From positions 372,001-436,000 of the forward strand of contig CBDEFQ010000006.1 of assembly GCA_965237485.1 (NCBI GenBank): a stretch of 64,000 nucleotides of DNA. Reading direction: 5' to 3'. A program made the translations under genes and the position numbers. Origin of the DNA: JAAELZ01 sp965237485 (lineage in GTDB: Bacteria; Pseudomonadota; Gammaproteobacteria; Arenicellales; Poriferihabitantaceae). The notes under the pieces were generated by a model that made no database searches, had not been told where the DNA came from, and worked only from the letters and a program-made list of their open reading frames with translations. Shown here one piece after another: positions 1 to 8,046 of the stretch; position 1 is the stretch's first letter; every line of letters starts with the position of its first letter.

Positions 1-686
1 TTATGAAAAGGTGCGTGAGGGCCACCAAGTGATTGATATGGCGGTGTTGAGTGCGGTGGGTGTATTGCCTTGTGGACGGCGTTGCGTATTAGGAACGGCA
101 ATGGCACTTAATGAAGCCGAGGTTAACTGGCGAGAGTTCCTCAAAGGCTTGGTTGACCGGGGCATACATGGTATTGAGTTTATTGTCAGTGATGATCACC
201 GTGGCTTAAAAGCCGCTAGAAAGGCAGTGTTCCCAGGTATACCTTGGCAGCGTTGCCAGTTTCATCTGGCGCAGAATGCAATGCATCATGCCCCCAATCA
301 CAAGATCAAGCAGCGCATTGGTGGTGAGCTGCGTAGTGTTTGGAATGCACCCAATAGGGCAGCTGCTCAGGTTAATCTAAAAGTCCTTGTGAGCCAGTAC
401 CAGGAAAAGCATGCTCACTGGGCGCAGTGGCTAGAAAACAATGTGCCTGAAGGGTTAAATGTGGTTTGCCTTGCCAGATAGACACCAAAAGAAAATGCGA
501 ACCTCCAACCGCATTGAACGGACGGTTCAACAAGAACTTAAGCGGCGAACCCGCTTGGTCAGAGTCTTTCCTAACCGAGAGGCTTGGTTACGATTAGTCA
601 GTGCCATTCTGATTGAAATTGACGACGAATGGGCTAATGCTAATCATCGATATATCGTGTGGAACGACAATGAGTCAACTTGCTAG
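1..686 (+). pseudogene. IS256-family transposase, 3' part, frameshifted
   Basis: C-terminal part of a mutator-type (IS256) transposase whose 5' part lies outside the window. The motif VSDDHRGLKAARKAVFPG followed by WQRCQFHLAQNA is the IS256 core containing the second catalytic Asp and the C-H region. The frame read from position 11 ends at a stop at 481. The following frame (from about 459) continues the same protein with FALPDRHQKKMRTSN and RIERTVQQELKRRTRLVRVFPN. The switch fits one extra G in the GTGGTTT run near 458-464. This protein differs clearly from the intact IS256 transposase at 17.7-19.0 kb, so two distinct IS256 lineages are present. It cannot make an active enzyme as written. 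Confidence 0.85.
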
Positions 687-876
687 ACAAAAAGTCCATA
701 CCCAATGTTGCGTAATCTGTTAACTGCAAAATGGCTTGCTCAAATTGTTCAGACTTAACTAAATCCACAATCTCTGTAGGTAGTGGTTTTGCTTCAGCCT
801 GTGGAGTGGAGGCGCCGTCAGCAAGAATAGGAATCGTAGTTAATGCAAATAATAAAGCGACAATTGTATAAAATAT

Positions 877-2147
877 CACTGCTGTCCCGTTAACACTAAA
901 GAAACAGGCCTGATTTTCTCTCAATTTGATAAAATACGTTTAGCGATAAACCGTTGAATCAAATAGGAAAATCAGACCATGTCACATTGTAATACCGTTC
1001 TAAATCAAATACTCAAAATTGTTCCGAGACATGAATTCGAGGCACTCGCAATTCAACATCATTCGGGGCGTTCATTCCGCAGAGCGTCTCGTTGGTCACA
1101 GTTCGTGAGCCTGACTATAGCTCAATTGACTGGCCGTCATAGCTTGCGTGATATTGTTGATAATGTCAGCGCTCAATCACACCGCTTGTATCATCTTGGT
1201 AGTGCCGTGTTAACGCGGTCCAATCTTTCACGCATCAATGAGAACAAGCCTTCGAGCCTTTATGAAGCACTATTCTCTCAATTACTCAAGTGCTGTCAGA
1301 GCAAAACGCCAGGGCATAACTTTCGTTTCAAGAATCCCCTGTATTCGCTGGACTCATCTACCATTGATCTGTTATCGGTTTTCCCATGGGCAGACTTTCG
1401 ATCAACTAAAGGGGCAATCAAACTGCATGTAGGCCTGAATCATGATGGTTACTTACCTGAGTTTGTTAATATCACCGAGGGTAAATGTGCTGATGTTACT
1501 GCAGGCAGGAAAGTAGCTTTCCCGAAAGGCAGCATTGTAGTTATTGATCGTGGATACAACGACTATGCCTGGTATAAGCAATTGAATGACAAGGGAATAT
1601 ACTTTGTCACACGATTAAAGAAGAATGCTGCATACCGCCTTATCAAGCGACATAGTGTACGCAAGGGAACGGGACTTAGCAGTGATCAAACGATTGAATT
1701 CACGGGGGTCAAAGCAGCAAAGGAGTGTTCGATTCGATTACGCCGTATTGGTTATCGCGATGCCACTACAGGCAAGCATTATGTGTTTTTAACCAACCAC
1801 TTTAAGCTCAGTGCTCAAACTATCGCCGATATTTATAAAGCCAGATGGCAGGTGGAATTATTCTTCAAGTGGATCAAGCAGAACTTAAAGGTGAAGTCAT
1901 TTATCGGCACCAGCAAGAACGCAGTATTGACCCAAATATGGATTGCGTTATGTATTTACCTAATACTGATGTTCATCAAATTGCAGTCGAAGGCGGGCAA
2001 AACGATGCAACAAATATTGAGGGTATTGCAGCTTAATTTGTTTGAAAAACGTGATTTAATGGCACTGTTGCGAGGGGACCCGATGCATCACCCAAACCTT
2101 AACCCTAATCAATTTTCGTTGCTGTGAAAGTTAACGGGACAGCAGTG
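877..2147 (+). mobile_element. IS4-family insertion sequence, copy 1
   Basis: The element has 18-bp perfect inverted ends, CACTGCTGTCCCGTTAAC at 877-894 and its reverse complement at 2130-2147. It is flanked by a perfect 9-bp target duplication ATAAAATAT (868-876 and 2148-2156), so this copy transposed cleanly into its present site. It is 1271 bp, three bases shorter than copy 2 at 8047-9320 because of one missing codon in the transposase. Confidence 0.95.
979..2127 (+). CDS. IS4-family transposase (382 aa)
   Basis: DDE transposase of the IS4 family. Visible features are the first Asp region SLDSSTIDL near residue 125, the second Asp in VVIDRGYNDY near residue 188, and the Y-R/E signature in YKARWQVELFFKWIKQNL near residues 288-305, with the catalytic Glu in VELFFKW. 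Compared with the copy at 8067-9218 it lacks one codon (Cys) directly after the first catalytic Asp segment (STIDL-LSVF against STIDLCLSVF) and has a Ser/Thr difference in SLTIAQL. The in-frame deletion next to the active site may affect activity. It is the only gene in the element. Confidence 0.93.
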   Translation: MSHCNTVLNQILKIVPRHEFEALAIQHHSGRSFRRASRWSQFVSLTIAQLTGRHSLRDIVDNVSAQSHRLYHLGSAVLTRSNLSRINENKPSSLYEALFSQLLKCCQSKTPGHNFRFKNPLYSLDSSTIDLLSVFPWADFRSTKGAIKLHVGLNHDGYLPEFVNITEGKCADVTAGRKVAFPKGSIVVIDRGYNDYAWYKQLNDKGIYFVTRLKKNAAYRLIKRHSVRKGTGLSSDQTIEFTGVKAAKECSIRLRRIGYRDATTGKHYVFLTNHFKLSAQTIADIYKARWQVELFFKWIKQNLKVKSFIGTSKNAVLTQIWIALCIYLILMFIKLQSKAGKTMQQILRVLQLNLFEKRDLMALLRGDPMHHPNLNPNQFSLL

Positions 2148-2227
2148 ATAAAATATTGATTTCATGGTTCGTTCTCGAAAGTGTAACTTAAAAGGTTTTA
2201 CTTGTTTTACTCGTCGAGTTTGACGCC

Positions 2228-2337
2228 GGTTTCTCAAATAAGTTCTAAACAAGATAGCGTTTTATAAGCTGATTGGCTTAAATCTTGAGTGTGAAAAAGG
2301 GTGCCAACAACGATGGCGTACCCTATTTGAGAAAGCC
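2228..2337. ncRNA. Candidate structured RNA / three-way-junction element
   Basis: An outer perfect 11-bp helix pairs TTTCTCAAATA (2230-2240) with TATTTGAGAAA (2324-2334). It encloses two further hairpins. One is CAAGAT (2250-2255) with ATCTTG (2282-2287), capped by TAAGC/GCTTA (2265-2269 with 2276-2280). The other is GGGT-GCCA (2299-2306) with TGGC-GT-ACCC (2314-2323). The last hairpin abuts the outer helix, giving a compact three-way junction of about 105 nt roughly 190 nt before the ATG of the FAD/GcvT gene. I do not recognise a known riboswitch core. It could also be a short MITE-like element or an attenuator. The strand is undetermined. Confidence 0.4.
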
Positions 2338-2412
2338 CCTGAGTCGCGTTTAATCAGGTTCAAGTTCGAATACAGGATAGGATAATAATAGGTTCTCACC
2401 TAAAATTAGGCT

Positions 2413-2455
2413 GTCGGTGCCATAATGTACTGCTTTTAAATAACCTAGCACCGAC
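2413..2455. promoter_or_regulatory. 8-bp inverted repeat upstream of the FAD/GcvT gene
   Basis: GTCGGTGC (2413-2420) and GCACCGAC (2448-2455) form a perfect inverted repeat separated by 27 A/T-rich bases, 73 bp before the start codon. The spacing is long for a terminator and there is no T run. An operator with two half-sites or a leader hairpin is possible; neither is proven. Confidence 0.3.
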
Positions 2456-2528
2456 CTATTTAAGGCTAAGTGCTGTTTGAACTGGCATCACCTAAACACT
2501 ACTCATAAATTATCACTGAAAAATAAGA

Positions 2529-5093
2529 ATGGCTAAACTTCCCGAAAACGCAGATGTTGTCATTATTGGTTTGGGCGGCATTGTTGGCTCCTCTGTAGCG
2601 CATCATCTAATTGAGAAGGGCTGGACCAATATTGTTGGAATTGACAAGTCATCTATTCCGACTGACATTGGCTCAACCTCGCATGCTTCAGACTTTGTGT
2701 ATATGACTGCACATGACGAACTGACTTGCTACACAACAAAATACAGTGTTGAGTTTTTCGATAAAATGGGGCGCTATGACAGAGTTGGAGGCCTAGAAGT
2801 CGCTCGTCATGATGACGATGGTAGGATGGAGGAACTCAAGCGCAAAGTCGGTTCGGGTAAAGCATTCGGTGCTAAGGCCCGTATGATTTCTGCTAGTGAA
2901 GCCAAAGAAAAATTCCCATTGCTTGAAGAAAGCATGATTCAAGGCGCTCTCTGGGACCCAGACGCTGGCTTGGTGAAGCCACGCTCGCAAACCGTCGCTG
3001 GAGAACTCGTAGACCAAGCGGTGGCCACTGGGCACTTACTTTCCTTTGCTAACACATCGGCAACGGGTCTCGATATCGAAAACAGCCGTATGAAAGGGGT
3101 GGAGACAAGCCGCGGCTATATTGCAGCAAAGCACGTTGTTGTTAGTGCTGGCTTATGGGGCCGACTGATCGCCCAAATGGCAGGTGAAGACCTTCCCATT
3201 ATGCCGGTGGATCATCCCTTGTGCTTCTTTGGCCCATTTAAAGAATTTGAGGGGACAGGTAAAGATATTGGTTACCCATTGTTAAGAGACCAAGGCAATT
3301 CAGCTTACCTTCGTGATACTGGTGATCCGAAAACCGCAGAAGGCGGCATGATTGAGTGGGGCTACTACGAAGAAAAAGACCCACGTTTACTTCACCCTAA
3401 AGATTTGTTGGAAAAAGGCGAGTCGCATTGGTCTCCCTCTCAGCGTGACCTAGAAATCGAGCAAATCATCGAGCCATTGGAGCGTGCTATGGAACTCACT
3501 CCTATTTTAGCTGAACTAGGCTGGGACAATAAGCGGTCGTTTAATGGCTTATTGCAAGTGACTGTAGATGGCGGCCCATCGGTAGGCGAATCACCGGAAA
3601 CTCGCGGGCTTTGGTACGCCGAAGCGGTTTGGGTTAAAGATGGCCCAGGCGTAGGTAAGGTGCTAGCAGACATGATGACCGATGGCGCCACGGATGTAGA
3701 TATCAACGGCATGGACGTAGCACGTTACTACCCGATCCAAAAAACACCGGGATATATCTACAATCGTTGTTACGAATCAGCATTTAAAATATATAACCCT
3801 GCTGTACATAGCCGTGAACCTTATTCTGAAGGCCGTGGTTTACGCCGCAGCCCATTCTGGGCGCGAGAGAAAGAATTGGGCGGCCATTTTATGGAGTTAG
3901 CAGGTTGGGAACGTGCACACGGTTACGCCTGTAATGAGCATTTGTTAGAAAAATATGGCGATAAGGTGCCGGTACGTGAAAACGAATGGGATAACCGTCA
4001 CTTTTGGAGGGTGTCTAACGCTGAGCATCTCGCAATGTCTGAAAACGCCGGCATGTTCAACTTATCGCACTTTGCGGTGGTCGATATCTTGGGGCCTGAC
4101 GCCGAGGCTTTAATGGAATATGTGTGTGTATCAAAAGTCGGTGGAAACACTGCAATAGGAAAAGGTGTCTATACCCACTTTCTCACGCCCGAGGGTGGCG
4201 TGCGCGCTGACCTAACTGTAATTCGTATGGGCAGCAATCACTATCGTATGATAGACGGCGCGGATGCGGGGCATAGAGACCTCGTCTGGTTAAAGCGTAC
4301 TGCGCAAGATAACGATTGGTCTGTTTACATTGAAGATCGCAGCGATCACATGGCTTGCTTAGGTGTATGGGGGCCGAATGCACGAAAGATGTTGCAAGCC
4401 ATTGCCGACAATCCTGAAGAGTTAGACGAGGATAACTTCAAATTTGCTTCGACAAAAAATATTACTTTAGGCGGCGTTCCAGTCATGGCGTTTAGAATTT
4501 CTTATGTCGGTGAGCAAGGTTGGGAGTTGCACGTGCCATTTAGCTACGGTTTAACTTTATGGGACTTGGTGTACGCGCAGGGCGCCACACCGGTGGGCGT
4601 AGAAACCTATGCAAATAGTCGAAGATTAGAGAAAAGTCTGCGGCTGCAAAATGCCGATTTATTAACCCACTACAATTTGTTCGAAGCGGGCTTGGCGCGT
4701 CCAACCGTCAAGAAGGCAGATTTTTGCGGCAAGGAAGCCTTTGTTGCGCAAAAAGCCATGCAAACGCAGGTCGCCTATTTGTGCACCATGGTGATGACCG
4801 ACAACATTGACGCTATAGGGGTTGCGCGTTATCCAGTAGGACAATGGCCTATATTAGACACTGAAACCAACGAAGTACTGATCGACGAAAAAGGCAGGCG
4901 CTCGTTTATAACCAGCATTGCGTACGGCCCCACAGTAGGCGCTAACATCGCACTAGGCTATTTGCCTAAGAAATATGCGGTTGAAGGTAAAAAATTGATG
5001 ATGGAATATTTCGACGAACCGTTCCCAATCGAAGTTAAAGGTGTGGGTTACGCGCCACTTTATGACCCTGAAAATATTCTGCCAAAAACCTAG
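2529..5093 (+). CDS. FAD-dependent oxidoreductase / GcvT-domain protein (DMGDH/sarcosine dehydrogenase type)
   Basis: An 854-residue two-part enzyme. Residues about 8-370 are a DAO-type FAD domain with the dinucleotide motif GLGGIVGSSVAHHL and the family pattern DIGSTSHASDF. A FAO_M linker follows (about 373-430). Residues about 430-850 are a GcvT-like tetrahydrofolate-binding aminomethyltransferase fold with HFWRVSNAEHLAMSE and ISYVGEQGWELHVPF. Proteins of this architecture oxidatively demethylate dimethylglycine or sarcosine and pass the C1 unit to tetrahydrofolate as 5,10-methylene-THF. The same architecture is known beside MttB-family genes in marine bacteria, and here an MttB homologue follows 168 bp downstream. 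The dinucleotide motif has an extra Gly compared with classical GGGIVG. The exact substrate is not determined by sequence. Confidence 0.88.
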   Translation: MAKLPENADVVIIGLGGIVGSSVAHHLIEKGWTNIVGIDKSSIPTDIGSTSHASDFVYMTAHDELTCYTTKYSVEFFDKMGRYDRVGGLEVARHDDDGRMEELKRKVGSGKAFGAKARMISASEAKEKFPLLEESMIQGALWDPDAGLVKPRSQTVAGELVDQAVATGHLLSFANTSATGLDIENSRMKGVETSRGYIAAKHVVVSAGLWGRLIAQMAGEDLPIMPVDHPLCFFGPFKEFEGTGKDIGYPLLRDQGNSAYLRDTGDPKTAEGGMIEWGYYEEKDPRLLHPKDLLEKGESHWSPSQRDLEIEQIIEPLERAMELTPILAELGWDNKRSFNGLLQVTVDGGPSVGESPETRGLWYAEAVWVKDGPGVGKVLADMMTDGATDVDINGMDVARYYPIQKTPGYIYNRCYESAFKIYNPAVHSREPYSEGRGLRRSPFWAREKELGGHFMELAGWERAHGYACNEHLLEKYGDKVPVRENEWDNRHFWRVSNAEHLAMSENAGMFNLSHFAVVDILGPDAEALMEYVCVSKVGGNTAIGKGVYTHFLTPEGGVRADLTVIRMGSNHYRMIDGADAGHRDLVWLKRTAQDNDWSVYIEDRSDHMACLGVWGPNARKMLQAIADNPEELDEDNFKFASTKNITLGGVPVMAFRISYVGEQGWELHVPFSYGLTLWDLVYAQGATPVGVETYANSRRLEKSLRLQNADLLTHYNLFEAGLARPTVKKADFCGKEAFVAQKAMQTQVAYLCTMVMTDNIDAIGVARYPVGQWPILDTETNEVLIDEKGRRSFITSIAYGPTVGANIALGYLPKKYAVEGKKLMMEYFDEPFPIEVKGVGYAPLYDPENILPKT

Positions 5094-5154
5094 GTTTTGA
5101 TTGGTTTTACGGTATAAGCTTTCATAGTGAGTGCCATACAATGTGCGGTGTTAT

Positions 5155-5180
5155 TGCCGCGCAGCTTGTCTGGCGCGGCA
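5155..5180 (+). other. GC-rich hairpin between FAD/GcvT and mttB-like genes
   Basis: TGCCGCGC (5155-5162) pairs perfectly with GCGCGGCA (5173-5180) across a 10-nt loop in the 168-bp gap between the two genes. There is no following T run, so it is not a classical intrinsic terminator. It could stabilise the upstream mRNA end or separate expression of the two genes. Confidence 0.4.
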
Positions 5181-5261
5181 GAACAAACTCGCGTCGCCAC
5201 AGGAGTAGTGACTTTTAAGCGGTGGACTAATATTGCAACAGCTTGTTAATTAAATAAAAAA

Positions 5262-6806
5262 ATGTCAGAACGCAAAGCACGTCGTGGACGTCAAAACCGT
5301 ACAACCGGGGTAACGGAAGTTACGCCAATTGTGCCCTATTTAAAGCGCCAAATTCCAGAGTATGAGGTGTTGGGCGAAGAAGGCTTGGTGCAGATTGAAG
5401 AAAATGCAGAGACCATCTTAAGCGAAATTGGTGTTGAGTTTCGCGACGATCAAGAAGCACTGGATATTTGGAAAGAAGCGGGCGCTGATGTGCAGGGCGA
5501 GCGCGTACGCTGCCCTCGAGGGATGTGCCGCAAGCTTATTCAAGATAATGCACCAGCGCAGTATACCCAACATGCAAGAAACCCTGAACGCAGTATAGAA
5601 ATTGGTGGAAAGAATACGGTTTTGGTGCCTGCCTATGGTAGCCCTTTCGTACATGATTTAGACAAAGGTCGTCGATATGCAACCATTGAAGATTTTCGTA
5701 ATTTTGTAAAGCTAGCGTATTCAACGCCTAACCTGCATCATTCTGGTGGCACCATTTGTGAGCCAGTTGATCTTCCGGTTAATAAACGCCACTTCGATAT
5801 GGTTTACACCCATATGAAGTATTCTGACAAAGCCTTTATGGGCTCGGTTACGCACCCAGATCGCGCGCAGGATACGGTAGATATGGCCAAAATATTGTTT
5901 GGTGATAACTATATTGACCCAGCAACGGGCAAGCCAAAGACAATTGTCACTAGCTTGATTAATGCGAATTCACCCATGAACTTTGACGATACCATGCTGG
6001 GTGCCGCCAAAGTTTATGCGCGTAATAATCAGGCTTGTATTATCACGCCATTTATATTGGCTGGTGCGATGTCGCCGGTAACGGTCGCTGGCACCGCAGC
6101 GCAATCGTTGGCCGAAGCGATGGCGGGAATGGCGTTTGTGCAATTGGTCTCCCCTGGTGCGCCAGTCATTTTCGGCAGTTTCGCATCGTCGATGTCTATG
6201 CAGTCGGGTGCCCCCACGTTTGGCACACCCGAGCCAGCATTGGTGCTGTATGTGATGGCAAATTTAGCACGCCGTCTAGGGGTGCCATTTCGCTCTGGCG
6301 GCGGATTGAACGCGGCGAAGTTGCCAGACGCACAAGCGATGTCTGAAGCGGTAAGTACTTTATTACCTGCGGTATTAGCTGGCGTTAACTTCGTGTTGCA
6401 CACCGCTGGTTGGATGGAAGGCGGTTTAGCTATGTCCTACGAGAAGTTTATGATGGATTGCGATCAAGCTGGAATGATGGCCACCATGGTCAAAGGGGTG
6501 GATATGTCTGAAAACGGTCAAGCAATGGACGCGATTGCAGAAGTTGGACCAGGACAACACTTCTTAGGTTGTACACATACACAAGCCAACTTTAAAAGCG
6601 CGTTCTATCGTTCACCACTAACCGATAACAACAGCTTCGAGCAATGGGAGTCGGATGGTAGCCTAGACCATTCACAACGCGCGAATGCAGCGTTCAAGAA
6701 ATCCTTAGCTGAATATGAAATGCCGCCGCTAGACCCAGCGGTGGATGAAGCTTTGCTTGCCTATATGCAGCAAAGGAAAGGCTCTTTTGCAGATTCGAAT
6801 ATTTAG
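5262..6806 (+). CDS. Trimethylamine methyltransferase (MttB) superfamily protein, paralogue 1
   Basis: A 514-residue member of the MttB/COG5598 family, of TIM-barrel type. Family-typical segments include MKYSDKAFMGSVTHPD, NANSPMNFDDTMLGA, SMSMQSGAPTFGTPEPAL and GPGQHFLGCTHTQANF. In methanogens MttB carries pyrrolysine at an amber codon; here the frame is open throughout with TAG absent, so it belongs to the non-pyrrolysine group. That group includes MtgB, which demethylates glycine betaine. No corrinoid protein or reductive activator is encoded nearby, so the methyl acceptor is unclear. The N-terminus is strongly basic (RKARRGRQNR), as in paralogue 2. The neighbouring FAD/GcvT gene suggests a shared role in quaternary or tertiary methylamine breakdown; the substrate is inferred only. 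Confidence 0.85.
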   Translation: MSERKARRGRQNRTTGVTEVTPIVPYLKRQIPEYEVLGEEGLVQIEENAETILSEIGVEFRDDQEALDIWKEAGADVQGERVRCPRGMCRKLIQDNAPAQYTQHARNPERSIEIGGKNTVLVPAYGSPFVHDLDKGRRYATIEDFRNFVKLAYSTPNLHHSGGTICEPVDLPVNKRHFDMVYTHMKYSDKAFMGSVTHPDRAQDTVDMAKILFGDNYIDPATGKPKTIVTSLINANSPMNFDDTMLGAAKVYARNNQACIITPFILAGAMSPVTVAGTAAQSLAEAMAGMAFVQLVSPGAPVIFGSFASSMSMQSGAPTFGTPEPALVLYVMANLARRLGVPFRSGGGLNAAKLPDAQAMSEAVSTLLPAVLAGVNFVLHTAGWMEGGLAMSYEKFMMDCDQAGMMATMVKGVDMSENGQAMDAIAEVGPGQHFLGCTHTQANFKSAFYRSPLTDNNSFEQWESDGSLDHSQRANAAFKKSLAEYEMPPLDPAVDEALLAYMQQRKGSFADSNI

Positions 6807-6826
6807 TAAGTAAGCCTAGCTTGTAT

Positions 6827-7540
6827 TTATAGAGATAAGATGATGCTCAGCATGGTCTTGTCGAATTCTAAATCTGCGCCGTTTATTTCAAAGCTACGGA
6901 ATGAATCTACATGTAAATCATACATGCCGTGCTCAAGTTCTACGCTAAACCCGCTGTATTTCATGCCAACTTTTACGCTAATAGCGTGGCCGTCCATATT
7001 TGAGCTGCCAGATTGTCCGTAACTGCCCACACCAGTTAATAAATCTTGGAGGTTATAAAAGGTTTTATAGGCTTTTCCTTTCACCAAAGAAACACCTGCT
7101 CCAACATAAGGGCCAGTTTCGGTGTCTGAGAAGGCGTAGGTGCCGCCTACGTATAGCTCAAAATAACGAATTTCGGCTTGCGGCTGATCAGAAGCAACAT
7201 TGAACGACCCTTCTTGGCTAACTAAGCGAATAGTTTGAGGTGATACATAACCTTGGTTAACTGAAAACCCAACGTCAAGACCGATAGGGCTGCTTTCTTG
7301 GATGCGTTTGTATACATAACCTAACGAGAAGATATCATCGATTCGCCCGTCTTCAACATTGGTGGTTTCAATTCTATAAGTAGATGGGTCAAATGGGTTA
7401 TATAAGTTAAGATGCTTCCCGCTGATATCAGAACTACTATTCGGCGCATAGCCAAATTTGATGCCACGTTCAACATTGGCAGCGTTGGCTAATAGGGGAA
7501 GTGCGAGTAAGCTAACGACTAAAAATTTTGCGGTTTTCAT
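6827..7540 (-). CDS. Outer-membrane beta-barrel protein with signal peptide
   Basis: A 237-residue protein with a clear Sec signal peptide (MKTAKFLVVSLLALPLLANA, cleavage after ANA). The rest is an alternating polar/hydrophobic pattern with Gly and aromatic residues (for example RYFELYVGGTYAF and GPYVGAGVSLVKG) and a C-terminus ending in SIILSL. These are typical of small OmpW/OprF-like barrels of about eight strands. It converges on mttB paralogue 1 with a 20-bp gap and no obvious terminator. The specific function is unknown; a pore or surface role is inferred from fold only. The right side is bordered by the integrase-core IS at 7617. Confidence 0.7.
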   Translation of the reverse strand: MKTAKFLVVSLLALPLLANAANVERGIKFGYAPNSSSDISGKHLNLYNPFDPSTYRIETTNVEDGRIDDIFSLGYVYKRIQESSPIGLDVGFSVNQGYVSPQTIRLVSQEGSFNVASDQPQAEIRYFELYVGGTYAFSDTETGPYVGAGVSLVKGKAYKTFYNLQDLLTGVGSYGQSGSSNMDGHAISVKVGMKYSGFSVELEHGMYDLHVDSFRSFEINGADLEFDKTMLSIILSL

Positions 7541-7708
7541 GAGTGGTATAGGTATAAGAGTTGGATGGATAGGATGAGCGGTAGTTTAGACATTCATGAT
7601 CAAGAAAACCAGCACAAGTCTTGTCCAACATGAAATGATACTGAGAGAAGGGACTGATTCTAATCGGAAATGATACCGAACTAATCTAATTTCTGTTCAT
7701 GATGGTGA

Positions 7709-8046
7709 ATGAATACCATTATGAATGACCACCATATAGATACCCTTGATAAGGCACGCTTGTTGCTACAAGGCACTGATGAAATCGATCTGGCAATCGA
7801 CGGTAAACGCAATCGCTATGATTTCATCAAACGCACCTTAATGCGTTTCAAATACAGCAAACTGGGTCGAGCCGATAAGGGTCTTGTGCTGCGTTATATC
7901 ACACGCATCAGCGGTTACTCTTATGTGCAAGTGAAACGCCTGGCTGCCAGCTATCTCAAGCACGGTAGAATCCAGTGGCGACATCGTGCCACAAGGGGCT
8001 TTGCTAGACGCTATAGCAATCAAGACATTAAGCTTCTAGCAGATAT
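7709..8046 (+). pseudogene. Integrase-core transposase, 5' fragment
   Basis: The first about 113 codons match the N-terminus of the transposase at 15398 (same MNTIMNDHHIDTLDKARLL start and GYSYVQVKRLAASYLKHGR helix-turn-helix-like region). It is cut at the IS4 end at 8047; the remaining frame to 8089 is IS4 terminal sequence. The catalytic core lies in the separated fragment at 10071. Confidence 0.85.

Larger units (their letters stand above)
687..2165 (-). pseudogene. Small secreted (TPR-like?) protein gene, split by IS4 and cut by IS256
   Basis: If the IS4 element (877-2147) and one copy of its 9-bp target duplication are removed, an open frame is restored. It starts at the ATG complementary to 2163-2165, runs M-K-S-I-F-Y, and continues T-I-V-A-L-L-F-A-L and onward at 867 down to about 687. 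The restored N-terminus is a convincing signal peptide (short basic start, hydrophobic core, cleavage near ILADG). It is followed by a Pro/Glu-rich linker and a helix containing VKSEQFEQAILQL that resembles a TPR helix. The 3' end is lost where the IS256 remnant begins; the exact junction is uncertain. The function is unknown. The frame visible at 640-924 is a hybrid of host sequence and IS ends, not a gene. Confidence 0.6.
2166..2528. other. Intergenic region upstream of the FAD/GcvT gene
   Basis: This is 363 bp between the divergent start of the split small secreted gene and the FAD/GcvT gene. It holds no credible coding frame. It contains two secondary-structure signals listed separately: a multi-helix element at 2228-2337 and an 8-bp inverted repeat at 2413-2455. 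Promoters for both flanking genes are expected here, but no clear -35/-10 pair is assigned. Confidence 0.6.

Noticed and set aside
640..924. A 94-residue minus-strand frame with a signal-peptide-like segment read as a gene
   Set aside because: Its first residues come from the IS4 end and its last from the IS256 transposase region; the real gene starts at 2165 beyond the IS4.
2228..2337. Identification as a TPP, glycine or purine riboswitch
   Set aside because: The conserved cores of these classes are not present; only the helix layout is suggestive.
6029..6403. Long antisense frame inside mttB paralogue 1
   Set aside because: Ala/Pro-rich low-complexity translation opposite a clear family protein; a reading-frame shadow.
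5262..6806. Search for an in-frame amber (pyrrolysine) codon in the mttB genes
   Set aside because: Both mttB frames are uninterrupted, so they are non-pyrrolysine homologues.
7541..7616. Continuation of the truncated Rieske oxygenase gene left of the IS
   Set aside because: Joining across the IS gives a short frame ending in a stop with no CxH motif.
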